NCBI GenBank assembly: GCA_002693165.1
Contig: NZOP01000038.1
Coordinates: 5,728-12,627, forward strand
Direction: 5' to 3'
Length of the DNA: 6,900 nucleotides
From: Nitrososphaerota archaeon
Lineage (GTDB): Archaea > Thermoproteota > Nitrososphaeria > Nitrososphaerales > UBA57
Within the stretch, counting starts at the first letter, position 1; each line of letters starts with the position of its first letter. A program made the position numbers and the translations under genes. The notes under the pieces are model-generated. The model did not search any database. It saw only the letters and a list, made by a program, of their open reading frames with translations, and was not told where the DNA came from. This document shows, in pieces, positions 1-5,309 of this stretch.

Positions 1-1605
1 AACAGTATTGCATTTGGATCTGCAAAAGATAGATGGGCATTCAGTGCTGCTACGTCTAAAAAGACTGGTGTAAACTTCAAAACTATTTTTGACGCATATA
101 ATAATGATAAAGTAGACGAACTTGTCGAACAATCACCACTACACGAAGCTATTCTTGGAATGGTAATCCAACATCATCCTGCGCCTCATGTAGCCCAAAA
201 ATACCGTATTCCAAAAATCTGGAAAGGTGATCTAGATAGCGAAATTGGAAAAGCGCTACTTAATTGTGATGAAAATGGTCCTGCCGTTATGATGATTGTC
301 AATATTAATATTGATCCACATGCAGGTAGTGTGGCTACTGGTAGATTATTTTCAGGTACTTTGAAAGATGGTGATACTGTCGAACTATTGGGTGCAAAAC
401 GAAGTGGTAGAATTCAATCTGTAAATATGTTTATGGGAAATCAACGTGAATTGGTTGGTCAATTTACTGCTGGTAATATTCCTGCATTGTTGGGACTAGA
501 ACATGCTCGTGCAGGCGAAACTCTCAGTTCTGTAAAAGGCTTTGTACAATTTGAATCGATTGCGTATGTATCTGAACCTGTCGTCACTATTGCTGTTGAA
601 TCTAAACATCCTAAGGAACTACCAAAATTGGTTGAAGCCTTACGAAAACTCAATATTGAAGATCCAAGTCTTATTGTAAAGATTAACGAAGAAAGTGGTG
701 AAATGCTCATTGCAGGAATGGGAGTACTTCATCTTGATGTAGCTACTAATCTGCTAAAAGAACAAGAGATTGAAATTATTACTTCCCCTCCACTTATTAA
801 TTATCGTGAAACAATTTCTGGTACTGCTGGCCCAATAATGGCCAAGTCTCCCAATCGACATAATAAATTATTCTTACGTGTGGAACCATTAAGTGATGAA
901 GTAATTGGACTTATTCGTAATGGAAAAATTAATGATAATACTGATAAAAAAGAATTGGCAGAAATTTTAAGAAATGCCGGTTGGGATAGAGATGAAGCAA
1001 AACGCGTTGTTACAATTGATCCTGGAGGAAATATGTTTGTTGATGCTACGAAAGGTGTTCAATATGTTCAAGAATCAATGGATTCTATACGTGCAGGTTT
1101 TGCGGACGTTATGGAAAATGGTCCTATTGCATATGAAAATTGTCGAGGTATTAAGGCAATTTTTCATCATTATGTTCCACATGAAGATGTTGCTCATAGA
1201 AGCTATGCACAATTAATGCCTGCTACTAGAAGGGCTATTCTTGGATCACTTCTTTCTGCTAAACCAACACTTTTGGAACCAATTCAAGCAATTGAAGTAA
1301 AAACTCCTTCTGATTTGATTGGAGAGGTTGCAGGTGTTATATCTTCAAAACGTGGAAAAGTAGGCGAAATTACTCAAAAGGCTCACTTGTCTGTTATAAT
1401 TGGCGAAATTCCTGCTGCAGAAACCTTTGATCTATCTGAAAAAATGCGTGGTGCTACTGCAGGAAAAGCAATTTGGTCTACACACTTTAAAGAATGGTCT
1501 CAAATACCTGCTTCAATGCTTTCTACTGTTATTACTGATGTTAGAAAACGACGTGGGTTATCTTCTTCACCTCCTCCAGCATCTGATTTTATCGATAAAG
1601 ATTAA
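1..1605 (+). CDS. fusA: Translation elongation factor 2 (aEF-2), 5' end outside window
   Basis: This is the archaeal/eukaryotic-type ribosomal translocase, a cytosolic GTPase that moves tRNA and mRNA after peptide bond formation. The frame is open from base 1, giving 534 visible residues. Archaeal EF-2 is about 730 residues, so roughly 195 are missing, including the P-loop. Visible residues 1-70 cover the end of the G/G' region (AFGSAKDRWAF). The domain II beta-barrel follows at about 90-175 (VATGRLFSGTLKDGD), domain III at about 190-265 (EEGEML-like segment and GMGVLHLDV), domain IV at about 268-430, and domain V ends in RKRRGL. Domain IV carries the diphthamide loop HEDVAHRSYAQ; the histidine expected to become diphthamide is visible residue 399 (codon 1195-1197). 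The usual HRG is HRS here. The ATG at 160 lies inside the domain and is not a start. The stop is TAA at 1603. Confidence 0.97.
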   Translation, partial: NSIAFGSAKDRWAFSAATSKKTGVNFKTIFDAYNNDKVDELVEQSPLHEAILGMVIQHHPAPHVAQKYRIPKIWKGDLDSEIGKALLNCDENGPAVMMIVNINIDPHAGSVATGRLFSGTLKDGDTVELLGAKRSGRIQSVNMFMGNQRELVGQFTAGNIPALLGLEHARAGETLSSVKGFVQFESIAYVSEPVVTIAVESKHPKELPKLVEALRKLNIEDPSLIVKINEESGEMLIAGMGVLHLDVATNLLKEQEIEIITSPPLINYRETISGTAGPIMAKSPNRHNKLFLRVEPLSDEVIGLIRNGKINDNTDKKELAEILRNAGWDRDEAKRVVTIDPGGNMFVDATKGVQYVQESMDSIRAGFADVMENGPIAYENCRGIKAIFHHYVPHEDVAHRSYAQLMPATRRAILGSLLSAKPTLLEPIQAIEVKTPSDLIGEVAGVISSKRGKVGEITQKAHLSVIIGEIPAAETFDLSEKMRGATAGKAIWSTHFKEWSQIPASMLSTVITDVRKRRGLSSSPPPASDFIDKD

Positions 1606-1628
1606 TCGTTCTTTGTTTTACTTTATTT
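1606..1628 (+). terminator. Candidate U-rich terminator after EF-2
   Basis: The whole 23-base gap between the EF-2 stop and the next start is pyrimidine-rich, with T-runs of 3 to 4 bases. Archaeal RNA polymerase can terminate at U-rich tracts without a hairpin, so this could end or attenuate the EF-2 transcript. It leaves no space for an obvious separate promoter for the next gene, so partial read-through is likely. The call is inferred from base composition only. Confidence 0.35.
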
Positions 1629-2090
1629 GTGGCTTTAAACACATCTATTAAATTTTTTCATCACAAATTTCACGATCTTTCTCTGGATGATTTATATTAT
1701 ATATTAAGATTACGAAGCCTTGTTTTTAATCATCAACAACGATTAGTTGATGTTTCTGATGGAGAATGTATTGAAATTGATGGCAGAGATGTATCTTGTA
1801 CACATATAATTGGCAAGCTTCCAAATAATAAAATTGTTACTACTGCAAGATTATTTGATAACCACTCTCCATTGAGATTAGGACGATTTGCAGTTGACCC
1901 TGATTTTCAAAAACATGGTATTGGAACTAGTCTTCTTGATTATTTAGATTCAATTATTGACTCGAAACCAATAGAGATGAACGCACAATCTTATCTTGTT
2001 GATTGGTATTCGAAATTTGGTTGGTCTGTTTCTGGTTCTGAATTTATTGAATGTGGAATTAAACACGTGCGAATGATAAAAAATATATAA
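1629..2090 (+). CDS. GNAT-family N-acetyltransferase, ElaA-like
   Basis: This is a 153-residue acetyl-CoA-dependent acyltransferase of the GNAT fold, most like the ElaA subgroup. The N-terminal stretch LSLDDLYYILRLRSLVF (residues 18-33) matches the ElaA opening, in which a helix is followed by LRxxVF and an acidic segment. Motif A is at 82-103 (LRLGRFAVDPDF then QKHGIGTSLL), where Q-x-x-G-x-G binds the CoA pyrophosphate. The typical ElaA AQ...Y..FGW block is at 119-132, and GIKHVRM closes the domain near 143-149. Length matches the family at about 150. The start is GTG at 1629; no in-frame ATG or better start exists nearby, and no Shine-Dalgarno is seen, so the exact start is uncertain. The gene lies 23 bp after EF-2 and probably relies on read-through. 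The acceptor substrate is unknown: I infer a small molecule or protein amine, but nothing in the sequence decides it. Confidence 0.85.
   Translation: MALNTSIKFFHHKFHDLSLDDLYYILRLRSLVFNHQQRLVDVSDGECIEIDGRDVSCTHIIGKLPNNKIVTTARLFDNHSPLRLGRFAVDPDFQKHGIGTSLLDYLDSIIDSKPIEMNAQSYLVDWYSKFGWSVSGSEFIECGIKHVRMIKNI
2074..2090 (-). terminator. Candidate U-tract terminator of the E1 (ThiF/MoeB-like) gene
   Basis: Read on the minus strand, the bases right after the E1 stop codon are TTATATATTTTTTATC, a U-rich tract with six consecutive U. This is a plausible archaeal terminator for the minus-strand unit. It lies inside the 3' end of the acetyltransferase gene on the other strand. No hairpin is evident. Confidence 0.4.
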
Positions 2091-3194
2091 TTAGTTGAAT
2101 TGCACTAACTTTTCAAATTCACTATCAATTTTTTCGGGGTTAATGTTTAATTCATTAATTATTATTTCATTAAATACTTCTAATGCTCGTTTCTCTTCTA
2201 ATGCACCAACTATTATTGATACCCCGCTAGACACAATACTGATTGTTATCTGTTCATTGTATTGTATGGTTGTACCTAATTCCCCTTCCCGAATTATTCT
2301 TAATTCTTTTTCCTCGATGATTTCATTTAAACGCTTCAAGTCGATATTGAGATTCTCTTTTGGACTAATAATATGAACTGATTTTCCTTCTCTTCCACAT
2401 ATGTCTTCTATTAATTTTCTCTTTGATTTTTTTGCTGTCAAATTTGCGTTAATTCCACATACATTACATTTGGGCTGTTTGATTATTTTGACTTTATCAT
2501 AATTGAGATCACTAATATCGGCTAAGAATAGTTTATTTGCTAAATTTGGTTCTTTTCCAATTATTATCCTTACAGCCTCAGAAACCTGAACACTTGATAT
2601 TGTGGTTAATATTGATGGATGGACTCCTTCTGTTCCGCATTTTGGCATTTCTTCGTCTTTTAATGATGGTTGAAAACACTCCAAACAAGGTGTTTTACCA
2701 GGAATTATTGAAGTAGATGAACCTGTCGTTACTATTGCAGATCCAAAGACATATGGTATGTTTAATCTTACACATGCTCTATTGATAGAATATCTTGCAG
2801 ATACTGAATCTAATCCATCTATAACTACGTCTGAATCACTGATTACTTCGTCCACTGTATCATCATTAATTGATAGTGTTAAAGGCTCGACCTTCACTTG
2901 AGGATTTATTATTTTTAATCTATCGTGTGCTGCTTCAGCTTTTGATAATCCTACATCTTTATCTCCATATAAAACTTGTCTATGTAAATTCGACACTTCT
3001 ACTACATCTCTGTCCACGATTCTTATTGTTCCAATTCCCATAGCTACTAGTTGTTGAGTTATCGGAGATCCTAAACCTCCTATTCCTATTACAGTTATTC
3101 TTGCATTCTTTAATTTTTGTTGTCCTTCAAAACCAATTTCGTCCATGACAATTTGTCTTGAATATCTCTCAATTTCTGTATCTGATAATTCCAT
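2091..3194 (-). CDS. E1-like sulfur-carrier adenylyltransferase (HesA/MoeB/ThiF family) with C-terminal extension
   Basis: This cytosolic enzyme would use ATP to adenylate the C-terminal glycine of a ubiquitin-like sulfur carrier, here presumably the neighbour at 3199-3480. From the ATG at 3194 it is 367 residues. The E1 opening ELSDTEIERYSRQIVM is at 2-17. The Rossmann loop GIGGLG is at 37-42, and D61, the NLHRQ arginine R72, K85 and D129 are the expected ATP/Mg residues. Zinc ligands are Cys170/Cys173 and Cys243/Cys246. Cys186 in KCGTEGVHPSI sits where MOCS3/Uba4/ThiF enzymes have the catalytic cysteine. Residues about 250-367 form an extra domain that opens with CGREGK. It resembles the non-rhodanese tail of some bacterial ThiF/MoeB proteins; no rhodanese domain is present. 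The ATG at 3194 is preferred over GTG at 3209 because GGTGG lies 8 bases upstream and the E1 motif starts directly. It lies 4 bp after the carrier gene. Confidence 0.93.
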   Translation of the reverse strand: MELSDTEIERYSRQIVMDEIGFEGQQKLKNARITVIGIGGLGSPITQQLVAMGIGTIRIVDRDVVEVSNLHRQVLYGDKDVGLSKAEAAHDRLKIINPQVKVEPLTLSINDDTVDEVISDSDVVIDGLDSVSARYSINRACVRLNIPYVFGSAIVTTGSSTSIIPGKTPCLECFQPSLKDEEMPKCGTEGVHPSILTTISSVQVSEAVRIIIGKEPNLANKLFLADISDLNYDKVKIIKQPKCNVCGINANLTAKKSKRKLIEDICGREGKSVHIISPKENLNIDLKRLNEIIEEKELRIIREGELGTTIQYNEQITISIVSSGVSIIVGALEEKRALEVFNEIIINELNINPEKIDSEFEKLVQFN

Positions 3195-3198
3195 TAAT

Positions 3199-3480
3199 TT
3201 ATCCACCACTTACTGCTGGCAAAAATAAAATCTCATCTTTGTCTTTTAATATTGTTTGAAGATCCTCGAGGAATTTTATATTTTCGTCATTGACATAAAT
3301 ATTGATTATTGGTTTTAATTTTCCATTATTGTCTATTACTTTATTCTTGAATCCGTCCCCATATTTTTTTGCTAATTCATCAATCACTTCAATTACAGTA
3401 CTGCCTTCTATTTCCACTTCTCTTTCACCATTTGTAGAAGACGACATTACTGAAGGAATTAAGACTTTTACTTCTGTCAT
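3199..3480 (-). CDS. Ubiquitin-like sulfur carrier of the MoaD/ThiS family, CysO-like
   Basis: This 93-residue beta-grasp protein ends in AVSGG with Gly92-Gly93 as the last residues. That is the form that an E1 can adenylate and convert to a thiocarboxylate without proteolytic maturation. From memory of the M. tuberculosis sequence, it aligns along its length with CysO: a V-x-V-x-IPS start, an S/T-x-GxxxV strand, GKL followed by a near-identical NIYVNDEN(I) block around 59-68, and an LPAV(S/A)GG tail. MoaD of molybdopterin synthase and ThiS usually lack the long NIYVNDE strand pair in this form, so a role in amino-acid sulfuration is favoured over molybdenum cofactor or thiamine synthesis; this is inference. 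The gene starts 3 bp after the threonine synthase-like gene, which ends in tandem TAA stops, and a weak AGGT Shine-Dalgarno lies within that gene's end. The E1 gene follows 4 bp downstream. A tRNA-thiolation or protein-conjugation role remains possible. Confidence 0.9.
   Translation of the reverse strand: MTEVKVLIPSVMSSSTNGEREVEIEGSTVIEVIDELAKKYGDGFKNKVIDNNGKLKPIINIYVNDENIKFLEDLQTILKDKDEILFLPAVSGG
3203..3207 (-). promoter_or_regulatory. Shine-Dalgarno-like GGTGG for the E1 gene
   Basis: On the minus strand GGTGG(A) is followed by a short A/T spacer and ATG at 3194, a standard ribosome-binding spacing. The same bases encode the terminal Gly-Gly of the upstream carrier. This site favours the ATG at 3194 over the GTG codons at 3209 and 3206, which would overlap it. 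Confidence 0.5.
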
Positions 3481-3483
3481 TTA

Positions 3484-4704
3484 TTATCGACCTATTATGT
3501 TCAGTAATACTTCTCTCTTGGGTTCAACAATCTTTAATTCTGGTTGTTGAATAAATGGTGCATCTGGGGCTTTTAGACCATTTCCTGTTACATAGCATAC
3601 TATTTTCTCATCTGGATCTACTCTGTTCTGTTTTACCAATTTCTGTAATACTGCAATAGATACTGCTCCTCCTGGTTCCGCAAATATACCTTCAGTACTT
3701 GCTAAAAGCCTAATGGATTCTCTTATTTCTTCATCATTTGCCTTTTCTCCATATCCTCCAGAGTTTTTTACCGTTTCTATTGCAAATATCCCGTCTCCAG
3801 GTTCTCCTATTGCAAGACTCTTAGCTAGAGTGTTTGGTTTCTTCACAGGTTTTATTAAATTACTGTTATTTTTTATTGCATCTACTATGGGAGAACAACC
3901 ATCTGGTTGCGCGCTAGTGATCTTTGTTTTATTGTTTGATATTAAATCAACTTTATTAAATTCTTTTAATCCTCTGTCTATTGCACATAATAATGCACCA
4001 CTTCCTGTTGGAACTATTACATGATCTGGGGCTGACCATCCTAATTGTTCACATACTTCAAATGCAAGTGTCTTTGAACCTTCAACATAGTATGTTCTTA
4101 AATTTACATTTACTATTCCTATGTTGTATTGATCTCCTGCATATGATGCCAATCTATTTGCATCGTCATAAGTTCCATTTACTGGTATTATATTAGCTCC
4201 ATACGTCTGAATTTGAGATATTTTTGCTTTCTCAATGTTATGAGGAATAAAAATATAACATGGTATTCCTGCTCTTGCTGCGTGTGCTGCAGTAGCTGAC
4301 GCTAAATTTCCTGTAGAAGGAGCTCCTACTGCTTCTAGACCTATTTCTATTGCTTTAGATACTGCTACTCCTGCAGGTCTGTCCTTAAACGAAAATGACG
4401 GGTTGACTGTATCGTTTTTTATATACAGATTATTTAATCCTAATTTCTTTGCGAGTTTATCTGCTTTGTGTAATGGTGTATATCCTGCACCTATGTCTAT
4501 TATGTTGTTTTTGTTTCTTAATGGTAATAATTCAAAATATCTCCATAAACTTTTTTCTCTATTTTTAATTGTTTCTTTTGTTAGTTTGATTTTTTCAAAA
4601 TCATATATTACGTCTAATGGATTGAAACAATCATCACAAACATATTTTAAATCTACATCAAATTGTTTTGAACATTTCCGACATTTTAGATATTTGATCG
4701 TCAT
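3484..4704 (-). CDS. thrC: Threonine synthase-like PLP enzyme (fold type II) with N-terminal zinc ribbon
   Basis: By family this enzyme converts O-phosphohomoserine to threonine in the cytosol. It has 406 residues. An N-terminal zinc ribbon has Cys8/Cys11 and Cys23/Cys26, common in archaeal ThrC. The PLP-binding lysine is Lys107 in NPSFSFKDRPAG. STGNLASATAAHAARAG (130-146) binds substrate, and PTGSGAL (232-238) is the phosphate-cradle loop. AQPDGCSPIVDAI and LASTEGIFAEPGGAVSIAVL are typical of the ThrC branch. Length and motifs are complete. The gene is first in a tight unit with the CysO-like carrier (3-bp gap) and E1, which threonine synthesis itself would not need. The enzyme could therefore be a paralog that uses a carrier thiocarboxylate to make cysteine or homocysteine; cysteate synthase of methanogens is a known ThrC relative with another nucleophile. 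The ThrC-family call is strong, the exact reaction uncertain. A TATA-like element 22-34 nt upstream fits leaderless transcription. Confidence 0.9.
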   Translation of the reverse strand: MTIKYLKCRKCSKQFDVDLKYVCDDCFNPLDVIYDFEKIKLTKETIKNREKSLWRYFELLPLRNKNNIIDIGAGYTPLHKADKLAKKLGLNNLYIKNDTVNPSFSFKDRPAGVAVSKAIEIGLEAVGAPSTGNLASATAAHAARAGIPCYIFIPHNIEKAKISQIQTYGANIIPVNGTYDDANRLASYAGDQYNIGIVNVNLRTYYVEGSKTLAFEVCEQLGWSAPDHVIVPTGSGALLCAIDRGLKEFNKVDLISNNKTKITSAQPDGCSPIVDAIKNNSNLIKPVKKPNTLAKSLAIGEPGDGIFAIETVKNSGGYGEKANDEEIRESIRLLASTEGIFAEPGGAVSIAVLQKLVKQNRVDPDEKIVCYVTGNGLKAPDAPFIQQPELKIVEPKREVLLNIIGR

Positions 4705-4725
4705 ACAAGTCTAAAAATACTTATT

Positions 4726-4738
4726 CATAAATAAATAT
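4726..4738 (-). promoter_or_regulatory. TATA-like promoter element of the thrC-like unit
   Basis: On the minus strand ATATTTATTTATG lies 22 to 34 nt upstream of the thrC-like ATG. TATA-dependent initiation about 25 nt downstream would put the transcript 5' end at or very near the start codon, that is a leaderless mRNA. No Shine-Dalgarno precedes the ATG (bases before it read TTTTTAGACTTGT), which agrees. The region is so AT-rich that chance matches are common. Confidence 0.45.
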
Positions 4739-4750
4739 TTTTTTGATAAT

Positions 4751-4770
4751 ATTATTCTTATATGAATAAT
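4751..4770. repeat. 20-bp imperfect palindrome upstream of the thrC-like promoter
   Basis: ATTATTC at 4751-4757 is perfectly inverted at 4764-4770 as GAATAAT, with a 6-base centre TTATAT that is itself almost symmetric. It sits between the HD hydrolase stop codon, which it touches, and the thrC-like TATA element. It could bind a dimeric regulator upstream of that promoter, or form a weak AT hairpin at the end of the HD transcript; no U-run follows it on the minus strand. Function is not shown by the sequence. Confidence 0.4.
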
Positions 4771-5309
4771 TACTCTAGTTCATAAACAATATTGTCAAAT
4801 ATGTCTCTAGTTAGTTTGGAGTTTATCTTTGACTCTGAAGAACGTAGAAATTCTTTAATTGATTTTTTTGATAAATGTTCTTTGTATGCCAATAATTGCA
4901 TCATTAATTCTAATTTATCTATTTCATGTACTAAAATAGCTTCTTTTGACTCTGATTTTTTTAATTCTTTCCAAATTTCTATATAATCATCTTGAATTTC
5001 TTTAGGCAAATTATTTATAATTTTGATCATTGCATCATTTTCTTCGCGAGATTTATTTGGATTTTCTCCAGGGAGCAAATCTCCAATAATCGATTCTGGT
5101 AAATCGTGTATTAACATCATTTTCATGACTTTTTCTGTATCCAATTTTAATATATCTGAACAAACCATTGCCATAGTTGTTGCAGAATAACTATGATCTG
5201 CAACAGATTCAACTTTTTTTATATCAGTTTTTATTAACCATCCTTTTCTATTAATTATTTTTAATTTCTGAACAAACATAAAGAAATTTTTTAATTTTTG
5301 ATTGTTCAT
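4770..5309 (-). CDS. HD-domain hydrolase, YfbR/HDDC2-type 5'-deoxynucleotidase-like
   Basis: This is a 179-residue metal-dependent phosphohydrolase of the HD superfamily. The metal site is complete: His39 in VADHSY, His68-Asp69 in LIHDLPES, and Asp131 in VHEIDKLELM. Glu72 and Asp77 (HDLPESIIGDL) match the catalytic pattern HDxxE...GD of YfbR and human HDDC2, as do the W24 segment before the first His and the ESVADHSY block. Characterised relatives remove the 5' phosphate from deoxynucleoside monophosphates, so a role in dNTP pool control or salvage is inferred; the substrate here is unproven. The ATG overlaps the FEN-1 stop as ATGA, which indicates co-transcription and translational coupling. 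The gene ends 65 bp before the thrC-like start. Length is close to the usual 190-200 residues, and nothing is missing. Confidence 0.9.
   Translation of the reverse strand: MNNQKLKNFFMFVQKLKIINRKGWLIKTDIKKVESVADHSYSATTMAMVCSDILKLDTEKVMKMMLIHDLPESIIGDLLPGENPNKSREENDAMIKIINNLPKEIQDDYIEIWKELKKSESKEAILVHEIDKLELMMQLLAYKEHLSKKSIKEFLRSSESKINSKLTRDIFDNIVYELE

Noticed and set aside
459..710. Antisense open frame within the EF-2 gene
   Set aside because: The opposite strand encodes conserved EF-2 domain II and III sequence; the antisense translation has no recognisable motif.
160..1605. ATG at 160 as the start of the EF-2 gene
   Set aside because: The frame is open to base 1 and the residues before 160 match the G' region of EF-2 (AFGSAKDRWAF), so the gene begins outside the window.
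974..1651. Small plus-strand open frames inside and at the end of the EF-2 gene
   Set aside because: They are out of frame with a strongly conserved protein, give low-complexity translations without family features, and have no start context.
3195..3209. GTG at 3209 as start of the E1 gene, giving an 11-bp overlap with the carrier
   Set aside because: The added residues VDKL are not family-like, whereas ATG at 3194 starts right at the E1 motif and has GGTGG at good spacing. The longer form cannot be fully excluded.
2091..3480. Molybdenum cofactor synthesis genes (moaD/moeB)
   Set aside because: No MoaE, MoaA, MoaC or MoeA gene is nearby, and the carrier resembles CysO more closely. A shared role cannot be ruled out because E1 enzymes can serve several carriers.
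2095..4986. Plus-strand open frames opposite the minus-strand genes
   Set aside because: All lie antisense to genes with full catalytic motifs and read as Ser/Phe/Leu-rich shadows typical of AT-rich DNA.
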